64,000 nt of DNA from Diphasiastrum complanatum (lineage: Eukaryota; Streptophyta; Lycopodiopsida; Lycopodiales; Lycopodiaceae). The notes beneath the pieces were generated by a model, which was given only the letters and a program-made list of their open reading frames with translations, did no database searches and was not told the DNA's origin. Below, piece after piece: positions 54,709 through 64,000 of the stretch. The position numbers and the translations under genes were made by a program. The first letter of the stretch is position 1. Each line of letters starts with the position of its first letter. The stretch spans positions 787,050 through 851,049 of the forward strand of contig CM055110.1 of the NCBI GenBank assembly GCA_029204225.1. The letters run 5' to 3'.

Positions 54709-54897
54709 ATCCTTTTGAATAAGTACTTGTAGATTTTTGTTACCATCAAGTGTTTATATTCTAAGATTTTGGAAGATGTAACATCAAGTTTCAAAATGAT
54801 AGTAAGATAGATGCCCATGTCGTTTTAGGTTTAACATCCTTCTAAATAATTATTTGTAGATTTTTGTCACCATCAAATGTTTATATTCTAAGATTTT
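54709..54897. repeat. Direct repeat, two 60-bp copies about 127 bp apart
   Basis: ATCCTTTTGAATAAGTACTT..AAGATTTT (54709-54770) recurs as ATCCTTCTAAATAATTATTT..AAGATTTT (54837-54897), sharing GTAGATTTTTGT and GTTTATATTCTAAGATTTT. Confidence 0.85.
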
Positions 54898-55257
54898 GCT
54901 CCTTTGACCTTACTTGAGTCTTCAATAAGCTGCAAAAATATATCCATAACATCTTTGCCAATTGACTTTCCTTTGATGCTCTTGACTAGCTCCAAATTGC
55001 CACCTTTCCTTTTGTGTTGTTGAAGCCCTTTGAGACCAACCTCTTGATCTTCCTCTTGACCATCAAAGTCATTGAACAAAATTTGTTTCCAGATCCATTA
55101 CTTGCTTTTCCAATATGAAAACCATGAGAACCAATATCCACTTGCATAGCATCATCTACACAAGATAATTCTCCAAAACATGTGAGTAAAGCAAAGTGAG
55201 TCGCTTCCACTTGCTTACCTTTCTCTTGATCATCGAATATATCAAAGATATGAATAT

Positions 55258-55512
55258 AGTTAAGAAAACGTTTAAGCACCTGACCGGATCAATCAAATAC
55301 CACAACACAACGTCAAGTGCAACAAGACAAGACAACAAAATTGCTCTCCACAAACTGTATATTCAACTGATCAGTAAGTACAAAGATAGAGTTGCTTAAA
55401 AACACTCAAAGGGCTCGTAAAAGAAAGACGGCCCGATAATTCTAGAACTAAGCACACGTGGTGTCGTGGAAATAAAAAAGCACTGTATAAGTCGATCATT
55501 GCTATTTTAACT
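55258..55512 (-). repeat. A2 3' LTR (255 bp)
   Basis: It matches the A1 5' LTR throughout. On the minus strand a GAGAGAGAGAG purine tract directly precedes AGTTAAAATAGC, and the LTR ends ...TTAACT. These are the same unusual AG...CT ends as in A1. Confidence 0.75.
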
Positions 55513-55742
55513 CTCTCTCTCTCAATGATCAACATCTCTTTTTTTTTTTAGAGTTTATTCTATTCGTGGAACATACTTCCATGATAGTATTACAAGTAAA
55601 GGCTTTTTACATAACCAGATCTAAGCCAAGTTTGGCTCTAAAAGTCTCAAACTTTTCTTTACTTAAAGCATTTGTAAATATATCAGCAACTTGTAACAAC
55701 GTAAAACAATGTACAATACTTATATCTTCAGATTGTAGCTTC

Positions 55743-57941
55743 TCACAATATGTTTTGTCCTTGCATGAAAGACAGGATTCTTAGCCAATTGTGTTCCACT
55801 TTGACTATCACAGAATTAACAGTGGGATTTACCTGCTTCATGCCAATCTCACATAACAACTTACGTAGCCAAACAGCTTCCTGAGTAGCAGAACTTAACG
55901 CTTTATGTTTGGCTTTTGTAGAAGAAAGAGAAATTGTATCTTGCTTCTTGCTAGACCATGAAAAACAACTGCTACCAAAATTGAAGACGTAACCTGTTGT
56001 TGACTTTCTATTATCTATACTTCCTGCCCAATCAGCATCAACATAACCCTGAAACTTAGGTAAAATACTTTGTCTTTTGTAGATTAGGCCAAGATTAGGT
56101 GTACCTTTGACATACCTCAAAGTCCTTTTTGCAGCTTTCCAATGGTCCATAGTGGGTGATGACATGAATTGGCTAATCAAACTTACAGCATAGTAGATAT
56201 CAGGACGTGTAGTCGTAAGATATATCAGACTCCCAACTAGTTGACGAAATAGAGTAGCGTCAACATGTGCACTATTATCAATATGAGATAATTTCTTACC
56301 AACTTCGCAAGGGGTGATGGAAGGTTTGTACTCTGTCATGTTAAATCTCTCCAATATCTCGCCCACATACTTGTTTTGACATAACCTGATATCACTGCCA
56401 GTTTGCCATACTTCAACACCCAAGCAGTAGTGCATAAGATCAAAATCTGTCATCTCAAACTGCTTGCATAAGTTGGCTTTGATAGAATGAGTGAGGTTCT
56501 CATCATTGCCCGTGATAATAATATCATCAACGTAAAGTACAATCAAGGCAATGTTATCTTCGTTTATAACAACATAAAGATTTGGATCTGAATTTGTTCT
56601 TACAAACCCATGAGAAAGAAAGTAATTGTCAATGCGTCCATACCATGCACATGGCGCTTGCTCAAGGCCATAAAGTGCTTTGCGTAGTTTACATACCTTA
56701 TGTTCTTGTCCTTTTGCCATGAAGCCCTGCGGTAGGACCATGTAAACTTCTTCTTCTAAGTCACCATTCAAAAATGCGGACTTCACATCCATTTGATGGA
56801 TCTTCCACCCAAAATCAGATGCTAGAAAAATGATAAGGCATAGCGTATTCCACTTAGCCACTGGAGCAAATATCTCTTCATAGTCAATTCCTATATTCTG
56901 TTCATAACCCTTCACTACTAGGCATGCCTTATGCTTTGCTATCGTGCCATCCACATGAAACTTTGCTCTAAACACCCAATTGTTGTCAATGGGTTTCTTC
57001 CCAAGTGGTAGATCAACCAACTCCCATGTATCATGCTTGTGGATGGATTCCATCTCCTCTGCCATTGCCCTTTGCCACTCTTTGTGATCTTTTGCCTCAT
57101 CAAAGGTTGATGGCTCTCGACACTTCAAAATGTCACTCATTAGGGCATAGTTCACATGATAATGAACGGGAGACTTCCTTTCCCGCATTGATCTTCTCAC
57201 TTCTCCTTGTGTGCTAGATCCTGATTGATTTAGCTTTGCGTCCTTCATGATCTTCTCATACCATTTTGGTATCTTAGATTCAAGTGATACACTACGTGGA
57301 GAGTATGTATCCCAAGGAGTGTCCAAGTAATGTCTCTTACTTCCAGCCGATTTCTCCTTTATTGCTCCTATTGGCAAGTACCTCCCCCTAGGCTCTTGAA
57401 TAGGTGGTGTCCTTTCATACTCGCTCTCTCGACTCTCATCTTCACGTGCATCATCTTGTGGAGCGTCTTCTTCATCTTCTTCTTCCAAAATTGTGGGAAG
57501 TCTTTTGATGCTTTCACCGTTTGCATGGTCTTCATCTTCATACCTATGCGTCTCATCAAAGATCACATCTTTGCTAATGTGAATCTTGTTCATTATAGGA
57601 TCAAAACACTTGTATGCCTTCATCTTCTCGTCATAACCGATGAAGATACACTTGATTGCTTTGGCATCAAGTTTCTTTCGCTCCTCCTTTACATAGGCCT
57701 TACATCCAATGACACAAAACTTGTCGATTTTTGGCTTTATTCCTGTAAATGCTTCTTCGGGAGTCACATTTGGAACCGCAACTATAGGGCTCCTATTTTG
57801 CAAGAACGTTTCCACACTGCACGCTTCCAACCACAGTGAATTGGTCAAGCCCATTTGCTTCATCATGGAGCATGCACTCTCCATAATAGTCCTATTTTTT
57901 TTTTCAGCTACACCATTACTATGCGACGTGTGTGAGTGCAT
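55743..57941 (-). CDS. A2 copia polyprotein: integrase end, reverse transcriptase, RNase H (732 residues)
   Basis: Residues 1-60 are the integrase end (SNGVAEKKNRTIMESACSMM). A hydrophilic linker follows to about 265. Reverse transcriptase covers about 300-540 with WELVDLPLGKKP, MDVKSAFLNGDLEEEVYM, KALYGLEQAPCAWYG and LYVDDIIITGND (catalytic YVDD intact). RNase H (about 620-725) has VDADWAGSIDNRKSTTGY, but LSSTKAKHKA in place of the usual SSxEAEYxA, so a catalytic Glu is Lys. The last residues are out of frame relative to the family's CDNxSA...HARTKHI end. The open frame is long but the enzyme set is defective. Confidence 0.85.
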   Translation of the reverse strand: MHSHTSHSNGVAEKKNRTIMESACSMMKQMGLTNSLWLEACSVETFLQNRSPIVAVPNVTPEEAFTGIKPKIDKFCVIGCKAYVKEERKKLDAKAIKCIFIGYDEKMKAYKCFDPIMNKIHISKDVIFDETHRYEDEDHANGESIKRLPTILEEEDEEDAPQDDAREDESRESEYERTPPIQEPRGRYLPIGAIKEKSAGSKRHYLDTPWDTYSPRSVSLESKIPKWYEKIMKDAKLNQSGSSTQGEVRRSMRERKSPVHYHVNYALMSDILKCREPSTFDEAKDHKEWQRAMAEEMESIHKHDTWELVDLPLGKKPIDNNWVFRAKFHVDGTIAKHKACLVVKGYEQNIGIDYEEIFAPVAKWNTLCLIIFLASDFGWKIHQMDVKSAFLNGDLEEEVYMVLPQGFMAKGQEHKVCKLRKALYGLEQAPCAWYGRIDNYFLSHGFVRTNSDPNLYVVINEDNIALIVLYVDDIIITGNDENLTHSIKANLCKQFEMTDFDLMHYCLGVEVWQTGSDIRLCQNKYVGEILERFNMTEYKPSITPCEVGKKLSHIDNSAHVDATLFRQLVGSLIYLTTTRPDIYYAVSLISQFMSSPTMDHWKAAKRTLRYVKGTPNLGLIYKRQSILPKFQGYVDADWAGSIDNRKSTTGYVFNFGSSCFSWSSKKQDTISLSSTKAKHKALSSATQEAVWLRKLLCEIGMKQVNPTVNSVIVKVEHNWLRILSFMQGQNIL

Positions 57942-58266
57942 CCAGTTGGTTCTCTACCAAAGTCTTGAACTCCTTGAAACGAGCAAAAGCGTCAGATTTC
58001 TTCTTCAAGAAATAAATCCATGTCTTCCTAGAGTAATCATCTATGAAAGTCATAAAATAATATGCTTTTCCCAACGACATGGCCTTCATTGGGTCGCACA
58101 GGTCGCTATGAATAAGTTCCAATGGTTTATTAGCTCTTGCAGCTCCACCTTTCTTGAATGTCTCCCTGTGATGCTTTCCCATGATGCATCCTTCACATAT
58201 TGCATGATGATCATCCTGCAATGCCGGTAACCCTATTACCATCTTCAGCTTCGTCATCAATCTCAA
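57919..58266 (-). pseudogene. A2 integrase zinc and core segment
   Basis: It reads CEGCIMGKHHRETFKKGG, ANKPLELIHSDLCDPMKAMS (first catalytic Asp) and FIDDYSRKTWIYFLKKKSD. It then ends in LVENQ and jumps to the NGVAEKKN part in another frame. The segment with RSDRGGEY, still present in A1 near 3590, is deleted here, removing the second catalytic Asp. Confidence 0.8.
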
Positions 58267-58272
58267 GCTTCC

Positions 58273-58720
58273 TTAGTTCAAGTGACCAAGTCTTATGTGC
58301 CACAGCTCAGATTGAGATATTTTTGAGATAGCCAAACCATATTCTCCTGGTCTTGCAGCATCCAATTTATAAAGGACACAGCTACTATCTCTATAACCTT
58401 TCGCCACCACTTTATGATTGTGGTTCATATCCCTCATAAGGCATCCATCCTTGACAAATTCAACCTTAAGATGTTGATTAGCCATTACTCCAACAGAAAG
58501 CAAATTCTTTTTTAGTCCAGGAACAAAAAACACATTAGAGATGTTCTTGATTTTACCATCAAGAAACTGCACAGGTACATTGCCCACACTCTGTATTTGG
58601 TATTCCTCCCCATTGGCTTGAGTGACCTTATCCCCATCATGGATTGGTGATAATTTCTCAAACCAATCACGTTTCCCAGTCATATGCCTTGTGGTGCCTG
58701 AATGTATGAACCATCTGGCA
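58273..58720 (-). pseudogene. A2 protease and GAG-pre-integrase
   Basis: The minus strand reads WFIHSGTTRHMTGKRDWFEK, where A1 has WFIDSGATRHMT. The catalytic Asp is His, so the protease would be inactive. NVFFVPGLKKNLLSVGVMAN and ELWHIRLGHLN follow, the usual lead into the integrase zinc domain, before a stop at about 58272. Confidence 0.8.
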
Positions 58721-59619
58721 CCTTATCAACCTGGGATGCCAATGTCGATAAGAAGACAATTGTCTCGTCATCTTCTCCATCATCTTCAGCAATGTTGCCT
58801 TGTTGCGTCACTTTTCCCGCCTTTATGTCCGTTTTCTTCTTGTAACACTCGCATGCCCAATGACCCAGTTTGTGGCAATAGTAGTATTTTCCTTTTTTTT
58901 TTTTTTTTTTTTTTTTTGCCTTTGATGACAACTCTCCCTCATCATCATCATCCTTAGATTTCTCGAGAATCCTCTTCCATCCTTTCTGCTTGCCTTTAGC
59001 AAGCAGAGCTTGATCCTCCTGTGGGGTTTGCCTTGACTTCACCACTTCGCGATGCTGCTCTTCCTGCAACATGATTCCGTGGAAGTCTTCAAAAAGTAGG
59101 CAATCTCTCCCTCGAGGCAATACCACTCACAAACATCTGTATCCCTTTCGAGACACTGCTCATTGTGGTATGTACCAATTCAACGTCCCTAATTGCCACA
59201 AGTTGATCTCTCAGCTCCTTTATCCTGGTGAAAAAAGATCCCACTGATTCACTTTCTTCCATCATTACTGCATTCAATCTCGACTTCAAGAACATGGCTC
59301 GAGCTAGATTGCAAGTTTGAAATTGCATTCTAAGAGCTTCCCAAGCTCCCCTAGCCGTCGTGGCATCACTTATATGAGTGATCACATGGTCTTTCACTGA
59401 AAAATTGATCAAGGACAGTGCTCTCTGTGCCTTTTTATCAAAGGCCCTCATGTCACCTGGAGTGGTATTTGGCTGGACTTCAATACCTGCCACGATCTTC
59501 CATAACTCTTTCTCCATTAAAATGCTCTTCATTTTGAATTTCCAGATGTTGTAGTTAGAAGCCCCATCAAGTTTGCTTGCATCGTCCGAAATTGCCTCAT
59601 TGATGTTTGCCATTTCCAA
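58680..59619 (-). pseudogene. A2 gag with expanded lysine run
   Basis: It starts MEMANINEAISDDASKLDG and includes NYNIWKFKMKSILMEKELWK, as in A1. A frame change near 59090-59126 splits it. The zinc knuckle reads YYYCHKLGHWACEC, with the first Cys changed to Tyr (Cys in A1). The sense A-run (58893-58917, T on the plus strand) encodes eight or so lysines just before the knuckle and is longer than in A1. Confidence 0.85.
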
Positions 59620-60718
59620 ACTGTTCGAAACTCCACCTGAAGGCTATAAAGTGTATGTCAAAGCCAACCGTGATGTCAAAAATAAAAAATAATGACTGGC
59701 AATTTTTGGCTTACCAAGCACCCGCCGCTCTTTCGCCAAATTGAAAGCCAAACTGGCGTCGCTTTCCGAAATGCTTCTCGTCACCAACTCTCAGCCCCTT
59801 GTCCAGTGGAATGGTGAAATCACTTCCGGCACGCTTCGAACACTTTCTCCACGGCAATCACTCTGTTTTGGTGTACCGTACATGTAGGTACAGTTAGGGT
59901 GCCTTTTGTTTGGAGGCTATAGCCTTTCGTTTGGTCAAAATAGGCAAAATGAGGTGAAAATAAGGGCAATTAGGGTTTTTGAACTTTTTCTTCAGTGTGA
60001 AGAAACTTCACCTTTCAAAAAACTTGGGAAACAACAATTTTTGATGAAAAGAAGGCCTATTTTGCCTTTCAATTCTTCAGGGCCCTTTCAAAGCCCATCT
60101 CCACCACTAGTCTTAATCCGATGACTGATATAGTCTTTCAAACTTTCAATCATATCTATTGATCGCGATGGACCTCCATCCAACGATCATGCACATTTGT
60201 GTGCCTTGAAGGTTTGTCCTCCAGCTGCTACGCACTTCAAAGCACGGAGTTTTTGGTCTCACTCAACGTGCGCGACTTCTGCGCCTCCCTCTTCCTCTCT
60301 CAGCGATGGCAACTCCAAGCCTTTATATCCTCACTATGGAAATTTGTGATTGCTTCACTCCTGCACATTGGTCGATCCACGGCCGCCCATGGCCTCTCCA
60401 CACAACCATAACACTAGCAGGGCGTCTACTCCTGGCTTTTCATAACTTCAAAAACGGATTTATTTTGAGAGAGAAACGTTTTTTCCCTTCTTGAAACCCT
60501 AGATGTCAAAGAAGAAGATATTTTTGGGCTTTATCTGAACTTTTTGAAAATAGAACTGAGCAGCTACCTATCCCTTTGAGGTCGCCCTACAGCAAGCAAT
60601 ATTTTGCTCCAAACCACTCTTCAAACAGTATTCGATTGGATTCAAACCAATCTTAAACGCCAAGAAACCCTCCAGAAGATTTTCCAGCTTCAATCTTTGC
60701 TTGCCCTCTGCTCTGATG
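59620..60718 (-). other. A2 5' leader, truncated at the primer site
   Basis: It matches the A1 leader (5206-6320) to the CTTCAATCTTTGCTTGCCC block. GCTCTGAT at 60711-60718 may be the remaining half of a primer site. No gene seen. Confidence 0.55.
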
Positions 60719-60829
60719 GCCGCCCTCCTTCAACCTGAAAAGAGACAAAAAAGCTGATCCAAACTCCACTTGAAAAGATCAGCACGATGCCGAAATTTCA
60801 CAACAAAAAACAGAGAAGCTCCTATTCTA
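60719..60829. other. Junction between A2 and B2
   Basis: About 110 bp that match neither the A leader nor family B. It marks the deletion or insertion point that removed the A2 5' LTR and the 3' half of B2. Nothing recognisable. Confidence 0.4.
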
Positions 60830-62570
60830 GTATGTAGCTCTCGGGTTGTTCCATGTACACTTCCTCCTCAAGATCACCATTCAAGAATGCATTTGAAATG
60901 TCCATTTGCCATAAATCCCATCCATAAAGTGTAGCAAGTGAAATGATGACCCGAATGCTTACCATCTTTGCCACAGGTGCAAAGGTCTCATCATAGTCAA
61001 TCCCTTTTTGTTGAGCATATTCTTTTGCCACTAACCTTCCCTTGTACTTGTTGATAGATCCATCTTGGTTCGTCTTCACCTTGAAGATCCATTTGCATCC
61101 AATAGCTTTTTTGTCCTTAGGCAACAACACCAATCTCCATGTTCCATTCTTCATAAGAGCTTGATACTCGAGATCCATTGCTTGGATCCACTCCTCTTCT
61201 TTCCTTGCTTGATCTACACTCGTGGGCTCATCCAAAGAGGTCAGGAAAGCAACATAATTTCCAGAAACTACTTGCTTACCCTTTTGATCATATGTGAGCT
61301 TTGAAGGTACTTGTCTTTCTCTTGATGTGACTTGATGAAGGTCCATCATCACCACCATCCAAAGTAGGATCCCTCTCATCAACATCAAGAATGTTAGATC
61401 CATCCACTCTACCATCAATCATGCTTGAAGACACTTTTGGAATGTTCCCCTCATCAAAAATGACATCTCTACCAACAATCACTTTGTCAGTAGAAGGAAT
61501 GTAAACCTTTTAGGCTTTACTCAGCTCACTATATCCAACAAAAATACCTCACTATGAAGATGGATCCTCCTTGGTCCTATCATCAAGAGTAATGTTGACA
61601 TAGCATGTGCATCCAAAGGTTCTTAGAAAGTTGACACTCGGCCTCCTTTTGAATAGCATCTCAAAAGGTGTCCTTCCATCCAAAATAGCACTTGGCCACC
61701 TATTGCACAAGAAATTGGCACACAACAAAGCTTGATTCCAAAATGGTTTGTCAAGATTAGCACTTAACCTCATAGCTTTAGCACTTTTACATAAAGTCCT
61801 ATTCTTCCTTTCAGCCACTCCATTTTGTTGTGGGTTTCTGTTGTATACTCCCTCTTGATCCCATGCTATCACACAAGGCCTTGAACTTGTTAAATATGTA
61901 CTCACCACCATTGTCACCTCTCAAGCACTTGATCTTTGTGGAAAATTGGTTCTCCCTTGCATTCTTGAACTTGACAAAGACACCATACACTTCATCCTTG
62001 CTCTTTAGTAGATAGATCCAACAAAATCTACTAAAATCATCAACGAATGTTACATACATCTTAGCTCCACTATTGCTAATTGTAGTAAATCCGTGAACCG
62101 TGAATATCCAAATGTACAAGTTGAAAAGGCTTTGTAGATCTAGAAATAGATCTAGTATAAGGTAGTCTATGTGACTTAGACAAAGCACAAGACTCATAAA
62201 CATGCTTGACATCACTTAAGGAACTTGGAAGACCAATCACAACCTTCTTCCTTGCCATTGCCTCCAATGACTTGAAGTTGAGGTGTCACATCCTTTTGTG
62301 CCAAACCTCTTGAATAGAAATTTGCTTCCTTGCAACACATCCAACTTGGTTAGCAATAACACAAGCATCTAGTTTGAACAACTTCCCTTGCCTTTTACCT
62401 TTTCCAATCAAGACATCCTTCCTTTTGATCAAACAAGCATCTCCATCAAACTCCACCTTGAGGCCTTTACTTAGCATTTGGCTCACACTAAGTATTGTCT
62501 AGTTTGATAAATGCATCTTGCATATAGTTTGTAGACATAGAATTAGCACGATTATGCTTGTAGAAACTCG
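60830..62570 (-). pseudogene. Copia B2: GAG-pre-integrase, integrase and start of reverse transcriptase
   Basis: Minus-strand frames run MLSKGLKVEFDGDACLIKRK, EVWHKRM, RKKVVIGLPSSLSDVKHVYE, FVDDFSRFCWIYLLKSKDEV, KCLRGDNGGEYIFNKFKALC (catalytic Asp kept) and NGVAERKNRTLCKSAKAMRL. The linker and reverse transcriptase follow as far as FLNGDLEEEVYMEQPESYI (60830). Several frameshifts and a stop (near 62500) break it. It matches B1 in reverse transcriptase (MEQPESYI), so both are one family. RNase H and LTRs are missing; the G LTR cuts the 5' side. Confidence 0.85.
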
Positions 62571-63160
62571 TGACAACTCACATGCATTAATTGTAAGTGA
62601 TCCATAGTGACATGCAAGGCATGCACAAAGTTTATTGGACACATGCATGATGATTTGGACATTTCTAGTTAGAACTAGTACACTTGTAAAAAGTTGGTAG
62701 AATTTCGTGCATGACAAGTGACAAATGTCACATAGACTCTAGATTTCACTTTAGATGTCATTTTGGAATGGATAGATATGGTTCTACCTCGATCTACCTC
62801 ATTCTCCATAAATATGTGTAGCTCTCCACACAATTGATAATGAAGAGCCAAAGTTTTGTAGCTATCTCATGTCATTTTGGATTTAAACAAATATTGCTTG
62901 TTATCTCTCTAGCTCTCTCTCTCTCTCTAACTCGTGTTGAGGCTAATGCTTATACATTGAAATCTTGTATTTTTTCATTCTTTGATCATTGCTATTATAT
63001 TATGTTGATTAGCATGCTAGATTGTGGATTAGCCATTTCTTCTGAACTAGATTTTGTTGATCAATCTAGAATCAGGTTATAGTGCCAATCACAAAGCTTA
63101 ATTAAGATCAGTCACTCTTGTGGACATTTCCCACATGTGTGAATTCTGGAAATTTTGTCA
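62571..63160 (+). repeat. Copia G 5' LTR (590 bp)
   Basis: It begins TGACAACTCACATGC and ends AAATTTTGTCA, with 5-bp inverted ends TGACA/TGTCA, directly against the primer site. It contains ATAAATATGTG near 62809 and a CT-rich run near 62910-62928, a plausible promoter. CCCACATGTGTGAATTC lies near the end. The left end rests on the inverted match only. Confidence 0.65.
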
Positions 63161-63173
63161 TGGTATCAGAGCC
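63161..63173 (+). other. Copia G primer-binding site
   Basis: TGGTATCAGAGCC is an exact match to the canonical initiator tRNA-Met site. Confidence 0.9.
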
Positions 63174-63926
63174 ACATTAAGTTTTGCATGCTAACAACTC
63201 TGATTGTACAAGAAATTGAGAGCTAAATCGAGCAAAAAAAGCAATTTTGAACTTTTTTTAACCTTTCACTGAAGTGTATTTGGACCAAATCGGAATTGAA
63301 CTGAATTTTTAGACCTAAATTGAGGAAGTACAGAATTTTGGAATTCCGCACGTGTGAAAATCAGAGTTTTTCAGTCCCTTTGTTCTCCTTACTTATACAT
63401 CCAAAGATATCAGTGTTATAGCTTGAAGGAAAGCATTTGATCTGTACTTTCCATAGAAATTGAAACCAAATCAATCTGATGTATTAGATCTATAAGCTCT
63501 TAAAGAGGATAGGGATAGGACCAAAATCCGAGTGACAGCATTTTGATTTGATTCAATTATACTTTGTTCTAAATCCATTGTTTTGAGCATCCAACATAAG
63601 AAACTGTAGATCAAAACTGAGTTTGAAGTATTTGAACACCCTTTGAGCCTTCTGAGTGTCAATAGTGTTTTCTTTTGAAGTATTTCACATGTGCCAAAAG
63701 TAGGATTCAAGCCAGCCAAAGTGTCACAAACCACTTTTTGTGTCTGATCCATATAACTTGTCTTGTTGAATCTTTGAGATTCATCTCATATATAGTTGCA
63801 AGTGTTTCACATAGGAAGGTAGTTCAACCTTGAAAATACCTATAGTGAAAGAGAGCAGCAACTCTAAGTCTGATAGGAACAAGCTCAAACATATTTCAAT
63901 CCAATAACTAAGAAGTCTTCATTATA
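63174..63926 (+). other. Copia G leader
   Basis: About 750 bp between primer site and gag start, similar in length to the D leader. It contains the word CACGTGTGAAAATC near 63350. No gene seen. Confidence 0.5.
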
Positions 63927-64000
63927 ATGGCATCTCAGGGAGGATATCTTCTAGAAGCCAATGAAAGACTAAACACTTCTAATTACTCAATTTGGAGGTT
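63927..64000 (+). CDS. Copia G gag, N-terminus only (runs off the window)
   Basis: The ATG at 63927 opens a frame with GGYLLEANERLNTSNYSIWR, the typical copia Gag start. It is close to D gag (YLLYTNERLNKTNYSIWK), so G and D belong to one lineage. The frame is open to the window end. Confidence 0.8.
   Translation, partial: MASQGGYLLEANERLNTSNYSIWR

Larger units (their letters stand above)
55258..60718 (-). mobile_element. Ty1/copia retrotransposon A2, nearly complete, minus strand
   Basis: The order on the minus strand is leader (60710-59620), gag, protease, integrase, reverse transcriptase, RNase H, purine tract and 3' LTR (55512-55258). The 5' LTR is missing. The leader ends at about 60711-60718 in GCTCTGAT, which looks like half a primer site, and then unrelated sequence begins. 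Protease, integrase and RNase H each carry a disabling change, so it is inactive. Confidence 0.9.

Noticed and set aside
57005-57839. Plus-strand frames of 70 and 169 residues
   Set aside because: Antisense shadows of the A2 polyprotein, mirrored by similar frames opposite A1 (1924-2142 and 2943-3131).
1-64000. tRNA, rRNA or small nuclear RNA genes
   Set aside because: No cloverleaf or known RNA core was noticed by eye. The TGGTATCAGAGCC sites are primer sites, not tRNA genes. A covariance-model search would settle it.

Overview
This is a piece of nuclear DNA from a land plant with a large, repeat-rich genome. Three things point that way: LTR retrotransposons primed by initiator tRNA-Met (TGGTATCAGAGCC-type primer sites), short GT-AG introns, and a plant-type glycine-rich protein with two RNA-recognition motifs (RRMs). 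I cannot name the species. Most of the window is a nested graveyard of Ty1/copia and Ty3/gypsy elements. Only two loci look like host genes.

Layout. 1-0.87 kb: minisatellite beside a gypsy-type primer site. 2.0-6.7 kb: copia A1 (minus), carrying an inserted LTR. 6.7-10.3 kb: gypsy F (minus). 10.3-12.6 kb: copia C (plus). 13.5-15.5 kb: copia B1 (plus), followed by an inverted partial LTR. 15.8-17.7 kb: copia D (minus). 18.8-19.3 kb: gypsy-type 3' LTR. 20.4-23.3 kb: copia H (plus). 23.3-24.6 kb: gypsy I fragment and a LINE tail. 25.1-25.5 kb: hairpin repeat J1. 26.3-28.1 kb: two-RRM hnRNP-like gene. 31.9-32.9 kb: gypsy E remnant. 33.9-39.9 kb: a duplicated block holding a decayed and an intact copy of a three-exon secreted-peptide gene. 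40.7-43.5 kb: remnants of an unknown transposon protein, gypsy L and copia M. 43.8-49.2 kb: complete non-autonomous LTR element O with a 5-bp target duplication, nested in gypsy N. 51.0-52.4 kb: decayed unknown coding region. 54.0-54.3 kb: hairpin repeat J2. 55.3-60.7 kb: copia A2 (minus). 60.8-62.6 kb: copia B2 (minus). 62.6-64 kb: 5' end of copia G (plus), running off the window.

The most interesting finding is the gene at 38600-39445. Its three exons join in consistent phase into a 193-residue protein that starts with a hydrophobic signal sequence and ends in DYAGPETHPPHNH just before the stop. That ending matches the RGF/GLV/CLEL (root meristem growth factor) peptide pattern DYxxPxxHPP. 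A second copy 4.4 kb upstream keeps the exon layout and microsatellites at matching positions, but carries frameshifts and stops.

The retrotransposons have lost their own functions: catalytic residues, frames or whole domains are missing in every copy. They do show useful structure, including LTR ends, primer sites, nesting order and shared palindromes.
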